64,000 bases of DNA from the NCBI RefSeq assembly GCF_947495735.1, contig NZ_CANMAA010000009.1, positions 1-64,000 on the forward strand, in the 5' to 3' direction. A program made the position numbers and the translations under genes. This document shows, piece by piece, positions 25,324 to 34,208 of the stretch (its first letter is position 1; each line of letters opens with the position of its first letter). Below the pieces are notes generated by a model. That model was not told the origin of the DNA and did no database searches. It saw only the letters and a program-made list of their open reading frames with translations. The DNA is from an uncultured Pseudokineococcus sp. Its GTDB lineage: Bacteria > Actinomycetota > Actinomycetes > Actinomycetales > Quadrisphaeraceae.

Positions 25324-26619
25324 TCAGGCCGCCGGGGCCAGGCGCTGCAGGCCGTTGACGACCCGGTCCAGCGCGTCCCCGCCGCGGGGGTCGGTGAGGT
25401 TGGCCAGCAGCTTGACGACCAGGCGCATGACCAGCGGCCGCGGCAGCCCGTGGCGGGTGGCCATCTCCATCACGGCGGGGTGGCCGATCATCTTCACGAA
25501 GACGGCGCCGAGGGTGAAGTAGCCGCCCCACGCCGACCGCAGCGCCTCCGGGTAGGCGTCCAGGGCCCGCAGCCGCGACGCGGCGTCCGGGCGTCCGAGC
25601 GCCTGGACGACGACGTCGGAGGCGATGCGCGCGGACTCCATGGCGTAGGCGATGCCCTCGCCGTTGAAGGGGTTGACCATGCCGCCGGAGTCGCCGAGCA
25701 GCAGCATCCCGGCGTGGTGGTGGGGCGTGCGGTTGAAGCCCATGGGCAGCGCCGCGCTGCGCACGGGCCCCTCGCGGTGCTCCTCGTCGAACTGCCACTC
25801 GCCCGGCATCGTGGCCGTCCAGCGGCGCAGCAGGTCGCGGTAGTCGACCTTGCCGTAGGCGGTGGAGGAGTTCAGGACGCCGAGGCCGACGTTGCTCGTG
25901 CCGTCCCCGACGCCGAAGACCCAGCCGTAGCCCGGGAGCAGGCGCGAGCGCCCGGGCTCGCCGTCCCAGAGCTCCAGCCAGCTCTCCATCCAGTCGTCGT
26001 CGTGCCGCGGCGAGCGGTAGTACGTGCGCACCGCGACGCCCATGGGGCGCTCCTCGCGGCGGGCGAGGCCGACCGAGAGCGCCAGGCGGGCGGAGACGCC
26101 GTCCGCGGCGAGCACGACGCGCGCGCGGTGCTCGACGTCCTCGCCGCTGCGCCGCCCGCGCTCGTCGACCGGGTGCGCGCGCACGCCGACCACGCGGCCG
26201 CTGGCCTCGTCCACCACGGCGCCGACGACGGCGGTGCGCTCCTGCACGCGGGCGCCGGCGGCGCGGGCGTGCTCGACGAGGACCTGGTCCATGTCGAGCC
26301 GCGGCCGCACCAGGCCGTAGGAGGGGAAGGACGCCAGCTCCGGCCACGGCAGCTCGACGCGCATGCCGCCGCCGATGATCCGCAGGCCCTTGTTGCGCAC
26401 CCAGCCCGCGTCGGCGGACAGGTCCAGGCCCAGCGCCAGCAGCTCGCGCACCGCGCGCGGCGTCAGGCCGTCGCCGCAGACCTTCTCGCGGGGGAAGGAC
26501 GTCTTCTCCAGGACGAGCACGTCGACGCCGGCGGCGGCCAGGTGCCGCGCGGCCGTGGCGCCGGCGGGACCGGCTCCCACGACGAGGACGTCGGCGGAGC
26601 GGTCGGCAGGTGTCGGCAC
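25324..26619 (-). CDS. geranylgeranyl-reductase-family FAD oxidoreductase, MenJ-like
   Basis: 431-residue FAD-dependent reductase. The N-terminal Rossmann motif DVLVVGAGPAGATAARHLA is at about residues 9-27, KTSFPREKVCGDGL is the family PxxKxCG signature, and LLLGDSGGMVNPFNGEGI is the second FAD motif. In mycobacteria the homologous MenJ saturates one isoprene unit of menaquinone. Location between the polyprenyl synthase and menG supports that role here, although a polyprenyl or archaeol-type reductase activity cannot be excluded. GTG 26619, preceded by GCGAGG, is chosen over longer in-frame starts because the upstream residues are Pro/Gly-rich and non-homologous. Confidence 0.85.
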   Translation of the reverse strand: MPTPADRSADVLVVGAGPAGATAARHLAAAGVDVLVLEKTSFPREKVCGDGLTPRAVRELLALGLDLSADAGWVRNKGLRIIGGGMRVELPWPELASFPSYGLVRPRLDMDQVLVEHARAAGARVQERTAVVGAVVDEASGRVVGVRAHPVDERGRRSGEDVEHRARVVLAADGVSARLALSVGLARREERPMGVAVRTYYRSPRHDDDWMESWLELWDGEPGRSRLLPGYGWVFGVGDGTSNVGLGVLNSSTAYGKVDYRDLLRRWTATMPGEWQFDEEHREGPVRSAALPMGFNRTPHHHAGMLLLGDSGGMVNPFNGEGIAYAMESARIASDVVVQALGRPDAASRLRALDAYPEALRSAWGGYFTLGAVFVKMIGHPAVMEMATRHGLPRPLVMRLVVKLLANLTDPRGGDALDRVVNGLQRLAPAA

Positions 26620-26740
26620 GTCGCCTCGCAGGTCGGGTGGGGGGCCACCGGGAAGCGGTGCCCCAGGGGTCGATCCTACGAGCGGGCCGGGTCTCCTCGG
26701 CCACGGGGGGCCCATGGGCGGACGAGGGACCGGCGGCACC

Positions 26741-27457
26741 TCAGTCCTGCGGGCGGACCGCCCGGTGCAGCGCCACGACGCCGCCGGTGAGGTCGCGCCA
26801 GACCACCTGCGACCAGCCGGCCGCCTCGAGGCGCCCCGCGAGCGCGCGCTGGTCGGGCCAGGCCCGGATCGACTCGGCGAGGTAGACGTACGCCTCGGGG
26901 TTGGAGCTGGTGCGCCGGGCGACCGCCGGCAGCGCGCGCATGAGGTACTCGGTGTAGAGGGTCCGGAAGAGGCGCCAGGTCGGCGCGGAGAACTCGCAGA
27001 CCACCAGCCGCCCGCCGGGGCGCACGACCCGCAGCATCTCCGCCAGCCCGGCGTCCGGATCGCTCACGTTGCGCAGGCCGAAGGAGATCGTCGCGGCGTC
27101 GAAGGCGCCGTCGGCGAAGGGCAGCCGGGTCGCGTCCCCCGCGGCGAAGGGCAGGGTCCGCCGGGCGGCGCCCGCGCGCAGCATCCCGAGGGAGAAGTCG
27201 CAGGCCACGACGTGCGCCCCCAGCGCGGCCAGCGGCTCGCTGCTCGTGCCGGTGCCGGCCGCGAGGTCGAGGACCCGCTCCCCCGGTCGCACGTCGAGGG
27301 CGCGCACCACGGCCCGGCGCCAGCGGCGGTCCTGGCCGAGGGACAGCACGTCGTTCGTGAGGTCGTAGCGCAGCGCCACGGCGTCGAACATGGCCGCCAC
27401 CTCGGAGGGGAGCTTGTCGAGGTCGGCGCGCGTCACGGTCGGGGAGTCTGCCAGCAC
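26741..27457 (-). CDS. menG: demethylmenaquinone methyltransferase (UbiE/MenG)
   Basis: SAM-dependent methyltransferase that converts demethylmenaquinone to menaquinone, the last step of the pathway. [20 protein letters not shown] and [18 protein letters not shown] are the UbiE family opening. [15 protein letters not shown] is the SAM-binding motif I, and [20 protein letters not shown] the later signature. The GTG at 27457 gives 238 residues; the in-frame GTG at 27436 (231 residues, beginning at TRADLDK) matches the usual family N-terminus and may be the true start. It lies upstream of and on the same strand as menJ. Confidence 0.92.
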   Translation of the reverse strand: MLADSPTVTRADLDKLPSEVAAMFDAVALRYDLTNDVLSLGQDRRWRRAVVRALDVRPGERVLDLAAGTGTSSEPLAALGAHVVACDFSLGMLRAGAARRTLPFAAGDATRLPFADGAFDAATISFGLRNVSDPDAGLAEMLRVVRPGGRLVVCEFSAPTWRLFRTLYTEYLMRALPAVARRTSSNPEAYVYLAESIRAWPDQRALAGRLEAAGWSQVVWRDLTGGVVALHRAVRPQD

Positions 27458-27491
27458 GCCGGCGCGGCGGGCTCGCCGCGCCGGCTGCGGC

Positions 27492-28373
27492 TCACGCCGC
27501 CTGCTCCCGCTCGACCTCCTCGCGCTCCTCGTCGAGGGCCACCTTGGTGCGCAGCAGCCGCAGGGCGGTGACCAGCAGGAGCCCGCCCGCCACGTTGAGC
27601 AGCGCCGTCGGGACGAACCACAGGAGCCAGTCCACCCAGCCGAAGGGCGCGCCCGCGAAGAGGGCCCCGAAGGCGAGCAGGGAGTCCAGGACCGAGTGCC
27701 ACATCTGGAGCCCGGCGAGCAGGAAGGCGCCGGCGAAGGCGGCGGCGACCTTGCCCACCTCCGAGGTCGCGCCGTGCTGCATGCGCGTCATCAGCGTGAT
27801 GGTGCTGCCCGCGAGCACCGCGAGGACGACGGTCTCGGCCGACCAGGAGGAGTTCACGAAGTGGGCGCCGGACTCGACGGCCGTCGAGCGCAGCGCCGGG
27901 AAGGCCGTCATCGCGAGCGCCATGAACAGCGCCCCGCCCAGGAGGTTGGTGACGAGGGTGCCGCCCCAGAAGCGCAGCAGCTGGCGCCCGGAGGCGCGCT
28001 TGGCCGCCACCGCGGTGACGGGGACGAGGAAGCCCTCGGTGAACAGCTCCGAGTGCGCGAGCATCAGCGCCAGGAAGCCGATGCCGAAGGCGATCCCCGC
28101 CAGCAGGTGGCTGCCGGTCGCCTCGTAGACGGCCAGCAGCGCGAGCACGCCGAGCCCCACCTCGAGGCCGCCGAAGAAGCCCGTGACCAGCAGCTCCACC
28201 CAGGTGCGGTGCAGCCGCTGCGCCCCCTCGCTGACGAGCTCGTCCACCTCCTCGTCGAGCTCGTCCTCCAGCGGCGAGTCGCCCTCGCCGAGCTCCGCGC
28301 GGGCCGAGGGGTCGGTGTCGCTCCCGGGGTCGGACGCGCCCGTGCCCTGGCTCTCGTGCGTGCGTGCGGTCAC
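27492..28373 (-). CDS. formate/nitrite transporter (FNT)-family channel
   Basis: 293-residue membrane protein with six helices. The hydrophobic body (about 60-275) has [32 protein letters not shown] and [13 protein letters not shown], fitting the actinobacterial branch of the FNT/FocA family, which moves small monovalent anions such as formate or nitrite. It is preceded by an unusual strongly acidic, disordered N-terminal tail of about 50 residues ([16 protein letters not shown]). Substrate unknown. GTG start. It follows menD on the same strand across a 138-base gap containing tandem repeats. Confidence 0.8.
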   Translation of the reverse strand: MTARTHESQGTGASDPGSDTDPSARAELGEGDSPLEDELDEEVDELVSEGAQRLHRTWVELLVTGFFGGLEVGLGVLALLAVYEATGSHLLAGIAFGIGFLALMLAHSELFTEGFLVPVTAVAAKRASGRQLLRFWGGTLVTNLLGGALFMALAMTAFPALRSTAVESGAHFVNSSWSAETVVLAVLAGSTITLMTRMQHGATSEVGKVAAAFAGAFLLAGLQMWHSVLDSLLAFGALFAGAPFGWVDWLLWFVPTALLNVAGGLLLVTALRLLRTKVALDEEREEVEREQAA

Positions 28374-28423
28374 GGCCGTCCTCCTCGGGGTGCGGACGAG
28401 GCTCGGCGGACGCCGGGCGCTCG

Positions 28424-28503
28424 GGTCGGTCTGCGGTGCTGGTCGGGCGGGTCGGGCTGCAGCGGCGGTCCGGCGGGGTCGGGCTGCGGTGCTGGTCTGC
28501 GCG
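28424..28503 (-). repeat. imperfect tandem array, about 27-bp unit x3, 3' of menD
   Basis: Units start at 28424, 28450 and 28477, each beginning GGTCGG on the plus strand. CTGCGGTGCTGGTC is shared by units 1 and 3, and GGGTCGGGCTGC by units 2 and 3. On the menD transcript strand the array is C-rich and G-poor. It begins 9 bases past the menD stop. It has no coding role that I can see. Confidence 0.7.
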
Positions 28504-28511
28504 GCGCGCCG

Positions 28512-30413
28512 TCAGGCGAGGCCGTCGAGGGCCTCGTCGACGGCCCCGCGGACCCGGGCGTGCAGGGCGCGCAGGGCGGCGCGGTCGGCGGGCACGACGA
28601 GCACCGAGAGGCCGGGCTCCGGGGCGCGCAGGGCCGCGCGCAGGTCGCCGACGCCGGTGACCCGGCGGGCCGGCACCCCGAGGCCCCGCGCCAGCGCGAC
28701 GAGGTCGGCGCCGGTCGGCGTCCCGAACAGCCGCTCGACGTCGGCGGCGCGCCCGGGCGAGCTGCCCGCGAGGCCGCCGTGCTCGAGCAGGCCGAAGATC
28801 CCGCCGCCGCCGTCGTCGAGGACGACGACCTGCAGCTGCAGCGGGGACGACCAGGGGGTCCGCCGCGCCCGCTCGTCGGCGGGCACCACGAGACCGGCGA
28901 GGTCGTGCAGGGCCGCCAGGTCCCCGACGAGCGCCCGGGCGCGGCGCCCGGTGGCGAGCGCGGCGCCGACCGCCCCGGAGAGGGTGCCGTCGATGCCGGC
29001 GAGGCCGCGCCCGGCGAGGACCAGGCGCACGTCCTCGGGGACGCGCAGGGGCGGTGGGGACGTCGCCCGCTGGGCGTCCAGCGCGGGCTCGGCCACCGGG
29101 GCGCCGGCCAGGTCGGCGTCCCGCACGGCGTTGGACGCCGCGAGGACGAGGAGGTCCTCCGGTCGCGTGGCCGCGACCACCTCGCGGGCCAGCAGGGGCC
29201 CGCTCAGCACGGCGCCATCCCCCGCACCGCCCCCCGCGTCGTCCGTCTCGGGGCCCGCGTCGAGCACGCCGTCGAGCGCCTGCGCCGCGAGCGCCCCGGC
29301 GCGCTGCCACGCGGCGAGCCACGCGTCGGGGGCCAGCGCCCGCCGGGCGTGCCACCCGCGGGGCGCGCCCGTGAGGTCGGCCGGCACCGCGGCGCCGACG
29401 ACGCGGCGCAGCCCCGGGCGCGCCGCGGGGCCCGGGTCGCCCGCGTGCTCGACGAGCTGGACCACCTCGACCGCGGGGTCGGCGAGCAGCGCGGTCACGG
29501 GGCGCGAGAGCGTCGGGCGCCCGACGACGACGGCCCGCTCGACCCGCCCGCCGAGCTCGGGGCGCCCGAGGAGCAGCCGGTAGGGGCCGATGGCGCACGG
29601 TCCCGAGCGGGCGCCCGAGCTGGGCTCGGCGAGCAGCGGCCAGCCGCCCGCCTCGGCGAGCCAGCGCGCCGTCCACCCGGTGCGCGCCGGGGCGTCGCCC
29701 GCGACGACGACGGTGCGCGGGCCGAGGGGAAGCTCCAGCACCTCCTCGCCGCGCGCGGGCGGGGCCAGCCGGCGCGGGAGCACCGGGGGGCGCGGCGCGG
29801 CGTCCGGCGTCGGGACGAGCGGGTCGGCGAAGGCCAGGTCGACGTGCGCCGGTCCGGGCCGCCCCGCCGGGCCCGGCTCCTGCGCGCCGGTCCCCCGCGG
29901 CGCCAGCCCGCGGGCGGCGTCCGCCGCGTCGGCCACGGCCCCGGCCCAGGAGCGGGCGGTCTCCTCCAGCGCCGCGGCGTCCTCGCCCTCGGGCGCGCGC
30001 AGGTCCAGCGCGAGGCGCACGGCGGCGCCGAAGAGGCCGGCCTGCAGCTCGCTGGTCTGGTTGGCCCACGTGCCGCGCAGCGCGTGCGGTCGGTCGGCCG
30101 TCAGCACGAGCAGCGGCACGCCGCCGTGGTGGGCCTCGAGGACGGCGGGGTGCAGGTTGGCCACGGCCGTGCCCGACGTCGTCACCACGGCCGCCGGGAC
30201 GCCCGTGGCGCGGCCCGCCCCGAGCGCGGTGAAGCCCGCGGCGCGCTCGTCGGTGCGCACGTGGACGACGAGGTCCCCGGCGCGCTCGGCGTCGGCGAGC
30301 GCGTAGGCCAGGGGCGCCGAGCGCGAGCCCGGGCAGAGCACGACGTGCCGGACGCCGCGGGCGACGAGCGCGGCCACCACGGCGGCGGCGCAGGTCTGGG
30401 CGGGGTGGGGCAC
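28512..30413 (-). CDS. menD: SEPHCHC synthase MenD
   Basis: 633-residue thiamine-diphosphate enzyme that joins isochorismate and 2-oxoglutarate, the first committed step of classical menaquinone synthesis. The N-terminal Pyr domain opens VLCPGSRSAPLAYALAD (about 24-40) with HVRTDERAAGF and VVTTSGTAVANLHPAV. The C-terminal PP domain contains GRGLAGIDGTLSGAVGA, LVGDLAALHDL and VVLDDGGGGIFGLLEH. It is a little longer than the usual 550-600 residues because of Ala/Gly-rich linkers. GTG start, weak Shine-Dalgarno. It is divergent from the AbrB-type gene. menF and menH homologues are not in the window. Confidence 0.94.
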   Translation of the reverse strand: MPHPAQTCAAAVVAALVARGVRHVVLCPGSRSAPLAYALADAERAGDLVVHVRTDERAAGFTALGAGRATGVPAAVVTTSGTAVANLHPAVLEAHHGGVPLLVLTADRPHALRGTWANQTSELQAGLFGAAVRLALDLRAPEGEDAAALEETARSWAGAVADAADAARGLAPRGTGAQEPGPAGRPGPAHVDLAFADPLVPTPDAAPRPPVLPRRLAPPARGEEVLELPLGPRTVVVAGDAPARTGWTARWLAEAGGWPLLAEPSSGARSGPCAIGPYRLLLGRPELGGRVERAVVVGRPTLSRPVTALLADPAVEVVQLVEHAGDPGPAARPGLRRVVGAAVPADLTGAPRGWHARRALAPDAWLAAWQRAGALAAQALDGVLDAGPETDDAGGGAGDGAVLSGPLLAREVVAATRPEDLLVLAASNAVRDADLAGAPVAEPALDAQRATSPPPLRVPEDVRLVLAGRGLAGIDGTLSGAVGAALATGRRARALVGDLAALHDLAGLVVPADERARRTPWSSPLQLQVVVLDDGGGGIFGLLEHGGLAGSSPGRAADVERLFGTPTGADLVALARGLGVPARRVTGVGDLRAALRAPEPGLSVLVVPADRAALRALHARVRGAVDEALDGLA

Positions 30414-30472
30414 CCGCTCATCGTGGCGGGTCGGGCCGGTCACCGCGCAGCGAGCGGGCTCCGGCGGGGTGG

Positions 30473-30478
30473 CAGCAT
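30473..30478 (+). promoter_or_regulatory. leaderless -10 element of the AbrB-type gene
   Basis: CAGCAT ends seven bases before GTG 30486, the spacing seen at other leaderless starts in this window. It supports that GTG as the start. Confidence 0.45.
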
Positions 30479-30485
30479 CCCCGGC

Positions 30486-31637
30486 GTGCGAGAGCCGGGT
30501 CCGGGCGACGAGCGCCGCCCCGGCCGTCCGCGGCGGGTGCTGCGGGTCCTCGCGTCGGTCCCCTGGTGGCGGTGGGCCGCCGTCGTCGCGCTGACCGCCG
30601 CGCTGGGCGCCGCGCTCGAGCTGGTCGGCGTGCCCTCCGGCGTCCTGTTCGCCGGGCTCGTGGTCGGCGTCGCCGCGGCCCTGACGGGGCTGGTGGGCAC
30701 CTCCCCGCGCGGGCCCGGCGCCGTCCCGCGGCCGGCGGCGCTGGCGGCCCAGGCCGTGCTCGGGGTGCTCATCGGGACGCTCGTGCAGCCGTCGACGCTG
30801 GCGGGCCTGGCCGCCGACTGGCTGCCCGTGCTCGTCATCACGGTGCTCACGCTGGCCGTCAGCGTCGGCGCCGGGCTGCTGCTGGGGCGCCACCGCGACG
30901 TCGACCTGCTCACCGGGTGCTTCGCGCTGACCGCCGGGGGCGCCTCCGGGCTCGTCGCCATCGCGGCCGAGCTGCACGCCGACCAGCGCCTGGTCGCCGT
31001 CGTGCAGTACCTGCGCGTCCTGGTGATCACCGCGACGCTGCCGCTCGTCCTGCTGGCCACCGGGGTCGACACGGGCGGCTCCGGCACCGGGGCGGGGGGA
31101 CCGTCCGGTGGTGGGGCCCCGTGGTGGACGGGCCTGGTCCTCGTCGCCGTCGTCGGGCCGCTCGGCACGGTCCTGGGCCGCCTCTCGCGCGTGCCGGCCG
31201 GCTCGCTGCTGGGCCCGCTCGTGCTGGCGGCCGTCGTCGGGGCCCTCGGGCTGTCCGCCGGGGCGCAGGTGCCCGCCGCCCTGGTGCACGTCTCCTACGG
31301 CGTCATCGGGCTGCAGGCCGGGGTGTCCTTCACGCGGGAGACGGTGTCCGTGCTCCGGCGGGTGCTCCCCGTGGCGCTCCTGCTCATCGTCGGCGTGATC
31401 GTCGCGTGCGCCGGCCTGGGGGTGCTGCTGTCGGCGCTGACGGGCGCGAGCGCGCTCGACGGGTACCTCGCGACGACGCCCGGCGGCATCTACGCCGTCC
31501 TCGCCGCCTCCCTGTCGACCGGCTCCGACGTCACCTTCGTGCTCGCCGTCCAGGTCCTGCGCCTGCTCGTCATGCTCCTCGCGGCGCCCGCGCTCAGCCG
31601 GGGCCTGGCCGCCCTGGCACGGCGGCGAGGCGGCTGA
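30486..31637 (+). CDS. AbrB-family membrane protein (duplicated Gly-rich transporter fold)
   Basis: 383-residue integral membrane protein with about ten helices arranged as two similar halves. The halves are marked by ELVGVPSGVLFAGLVVGVAA and SRVPAGSLLGPLVLAAVVGA. This is the Pfam AbrB membrane family (once annotated as putative ammonia monooxygenase), unrelated to the DNA-binding AbrB. CFALTAGGASGLVAIAAE and LATTPGGIYAVLAASLSTG are conserved-looking Gly-rich turns. Transport role and substrate unknown. Its last 44 bases overlap the 3' end of convergent menC. Confidence 0.78.
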   Translation: MREPGPGDERRPGRPRRVLRVLASVPWWRWAAVVALTAALGAALELVGVPSGVLFAGLVVGVAAALTGLVGTSPRGPGAVPRPAALAAQAVLGVLIGTLVQPSTLAGLAADWLPVLVITVLTLAVSVGAGLLLGRHRDVDLLTGCFALTAGGASGLVAIAAELHADQRLVAVVQYLRVLVITATLPLVLLATGVDTGGSGTGAGGPSGGGAPWWTGLVLVAVVGPLGTVLGRLSRVPAGSLLGPLVLAAVVGALGLSAGAQVPAALVHVSYGVIGLQAGVSFTRETVSVLRRVLPVALLLIVGVIVACAGLGVLLSALTGASALDGYLATTPGGIYAVLAASLSTGSDVTFVLAVQVLRLLVMLLAAPALSRGLAALARRRGG

Positions 31638-32712
31638 GCGCGCGGGCGCACCGCTCGCGCCACCAGCGCTGCCGCTCCGGCGGGGCGGCCACCGCGGCCA
31701 GGCGCTCGGGGCTCACCGCGGCGAGGGCCCGGTCGGCGTCCGCGACGGCGACCGCCCCGTCGCGGACCGGCATGGTCGTCGTGACGTCGCGCGCCAGCAG
31801 CGACCCGGTGGCCAGCCCGCAGGCGTGCCGGAGCCCGGGCACGGCGGCGGCCGCCCGCACGCCCGCGGCCAGGCCGACGCCGGTGTCCAGGGCGCTGGAG
31901 ACGACGACGGGGACGCCGTGCTCGCGCTCCAGCCGCTGCGCCAGGGCCACGACGGCGCGCGCGCCCCCGAGCGGCGGCACCTTGAGGACGGCGACGTCGG
32001 CCGCGCCGGCGCGCACGACGGCGAGGGGGTCCTCGGCGCGCCGGACGCTCTCGTCGGCGGCCACCGGCACGTCGACGCCGGCCGCGGCCAGCCGCGCGCG
32101 CAGGTCCACCAGCCCGGCGACGTCGGCGCAGGGCTGCTCGGCGTACTCCAGGGGCCCCTGGGCGCGCATCGCCGTCAGGGCGCGCTGCGCCTCCTCCGCG
32201 CTCCAGGCGCCGTTGGCGTCCACGCGCACGAGACCGGCGGGGCCGAGCTCGGCCCGGACGGCCGCCAGCCGGTCGAGGTCGCGGGCCAGCGACTCCTGCG
32301 GGGGCAGACCGGGCTCGGCGACCTTCACCTTGGCCGTGCGGGCACCGGGCGTGCGGGCGAGCACGCCCGCGACCTCGTCGGCGCGCACCGCGGGGACGGT
32401 GGCGTTGACGGGCACGACCTCGCGCACCGGCGCGGGCAGCCCGACCCACGCCGCCTCGAGCGCCGCGGCGAGCCACCAGGCGGCCTCGTCGTCGTCGTAC
32501 TCGACGAAGGGCGCGAGCTCGGCCCACCCGGCCGGGCCGCGCAGCAGCAGCGCCTCGCGCTCGACCAGGCCGCGGAAGCGGGTGCGCAGCGGCAGCACGA
32601 CGGCGAGCGCCCCGTCGAGGAGCTCCGCGGCCGACGGCAGCGGTGGCGGGTGCTCGACGCCCGGCGGCGGCCACGCCGCCGCCGCGCGCGTGCCCCCCGT
32701 CCAGCGGCTCAC
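31594..32712 (-). CDS. menC: o-succinylbenzoate synthase MenC
   Basis: 372-residue enolase-superfamily enzyme that dehydrates SHCHC to o-succinylbenzoate. Expected residues are visible: the catalytic Lys in TAKVKVAEP, the three metal ligands in VRVDANGAW, YAEQPC and VAADES, and the second Lys in VLKVPPLGG. Length is near the 320-370 norm. GTG start overlaps the stop of the CNNM/HlyC gene as GTGA, so the two are cotranscribed. The 3' end overlaps the convergent AbrB-type gene by 44 bases, allowing antisense interference. Confidence 0.92.
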   Translation of the reverse strand: MSRWTGGTRAAAAWPPPGVEHPPPLPSAAELLDGALAVVLPLRTRFRGLVEREALLLRGPAGWAELAPFVEYDDDEAAWWLAAALEAAWVGLPAPVREVVPVNATVPAVRADEVAGVLARTPGARTAKVKVAEPGLPPQESLARDLDRLAAVRAELGPAGLVRVDANGAWSAEEAQRALTAMRAQGPLEYAEQPCADVAGLVDLRARLAAAGVDVPVAADESVRRAEDPLAVVRAGAADVAVLKVPPLGGARAVVALAQRLEREHGVPVVVSSALDTGVGLAAGVRAAAAVPGLRHACGLATGSLLARDVTTTMPVRDGAVAVADADRALAAVSPERLAAVAAPPERQRWWRERCARALSRLAAVPGRPGPG

Positions 32713-34112
32713 CGGGGGTGGTCCCCGTCCTCGCGGGCCGGGCCGGCCGTGGCCCCGGTGGCGACGTCGCCGCTGCCCGAGCGGCCGACCGGCACCCGGC
32801 CGTCGTCGCCCTCCTCCGACCCGCCGTCCTCGTCCTGGAGCCGCTCGACGCAGATCCGGTCGGCGCGGCGCCCGTCCAGGCGCAGCACGGTGAAGCGGTG
32901 CCCCAGCGCCTCGACGGCGTCGCCCTCGGCGGGCACGCGCCCCAGCTCGGCCATGACGTAGCCGCCGAGGGTCTCGAAGCTGCCCTCGGGCAGCTGGACG
33001 CCGGTCTCGTCGACGACCTCGTCGCGGTGCAGCAGACCGGAGAGCTCGACCTGGCCGCGGTCGGCGTCCCCGGCACCCGCCTCCGCCCGGTCGTGCTCGT
33101 CCTGGATGTCGCCCACGAGCTCCTCGACGAGGTCCTCGAGCGTGACGATCCCGTCCGTGCCGCCGTACTCGTCGACGACGACGGCGATGTGCCGGCGCGC
33201 CCGCCGCATCTCGGACAGGGCCGGCAGGACCGACTGCGTGCCCGTCACCAGGGTCACGGGCCGCATGACGGTCGTCAGCAGCGCGCCGGGATCCTCGTGC
33301 CGCAGGGCGGTGAGGACGTCGCGGACGTGGACGAAGCCGATGATGTCGTCGACGCCCTCCCCCGTGACGGGGTACCGCGAGTGCGCGTGGTGCTCGATCT
33401 GCCCCGCGGCCTCCTCGAGGGTGAGCCCGCTGTCGAGGAACTCCACCTCCGTGCGCGGGATCATCACCTCGGCCACGCGGCGGTCGGCCGCCGCGAAGAC
33501 GTCGTCGATGAGGCGGCGCTCGTCGTCGTCGAGGTCCTCGTGCGTCGAGACCATCTCGCGCAGCTCCTCCTCGCTGACCTCGTCGCGCTCCTCGTCCGGG
33601 TCCATCCCCAGCAGGCGGACGACGAGGTCGGTCGACTTGCCGAGCAGCCAGATGACGGGCGTGGCCAGCTTGGCGACCCACTCAAGCATCGGCGCCACGA
33701 GGCGGGAGACGGCCTCGGGCTTCTGCAGCGCGATGCGCTTGGGCACCAGCTCGCCGAGGACGAGGGAGACGTAGGAGACCAGCGCCGTGATGACGACGAG
33801 CGAGATCGTCGTGGCCAGCCCCTGCGGCACGCCCCGCTCCACGAGGACGGGTGTCAGCCGCGCGGCGATGGTCGCGCCGCCGTAGGCCGAGGCGAAGAAG
33901 CCGGCGGCCGTGACGCCGATCTGGACGGCCGACAGGAAGCGGTTCGTGGAGGCCCGCAGGCGCTCGACGGCCGCGGCACCGCGCAGCCTGTCCCCCACCA
34001 TCGCCCGCACCTGGCCGTCGCGCAGCGACACCAGCGCGAGCTCGGACATCGCGAAGACGCCGCCCACGAGCACGAAGGCGACGACGAGGACGATCTCCCA
34101 GCCCAGTGACAT
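32709..34112 (-). CDS. hemolysin-C/CNNM-type membrane protein (DUF21-CBS-CorC)
   Basis: 467 residues. An N-terminal DUF21/CNNM membrane domain (about 1-195) has the typical AMSELALVSLRDGQVRAM and TISLVVITALVSYVSLVLGE. It is followed by a tandem CBS pair (about 215-335, VMIPRTEVEFLDSGLTLEEA and VVVDEYGGTDGIVTLEDLVE) and a CorC/HlyC domain. The tail is acidic and disordered. The family is linked to magnesium or cobalt efflux and sensing; the hemolysin name is historical. ATG start with GAGGAT upstream. Many actinobacteria have two such genes in tandem, but only one is here. It leads the menC transcript. Confidence 0.88.
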   Translation of the reverse strand: MSLGWEIVLVVAFVLVGGVFAMSELALVSLRDGQVRAMVGDRLRGAAAVERLRASTNRFLSAVQIGVTAAGFFASAYGGATIAARLTPVLVERGVPQGLATTISLVVITALVSYVSLVLGELVPKRIALQKPEAVSRLVAPMLEWVAKLATPVIWLLGKSTDLVVRLLGMDPDEERDEVSEEELREMVSTHEDLDDDERRLIDDVFAAADRRVAEVMIPRTEVEFLDSGLTLEEAAGQIEHHAHSRYPVTGEGVDDIIGFVHVRDVLTALRHEDPGALLTTVMRPVTLVTGTQSVLPALSEMRRARRHIAVVVDEYGGTDGIVTLEDLVEELVGDIQDEHDRAEAGAGDADRGQVELSGLLHRDEVVDETGVQLPEGSFETLGGYVMAELGRVPAEGDAVEALGHRFTVLRLDGRRADRICVERLQDEDGGSEEGDDGRVPVGRSGSGDVATGATAGPAREDGDHPR

Positions 34113-34208
34113 GGGGACATCCTCGCCGGTGCTGCGCCGCGCCCGCGCTCGCGCGCAGCACCCGCCGGGGCGGGGCCGTCGCGCGCCCGCGCGTGCGATC
34201 CTCCGCGG

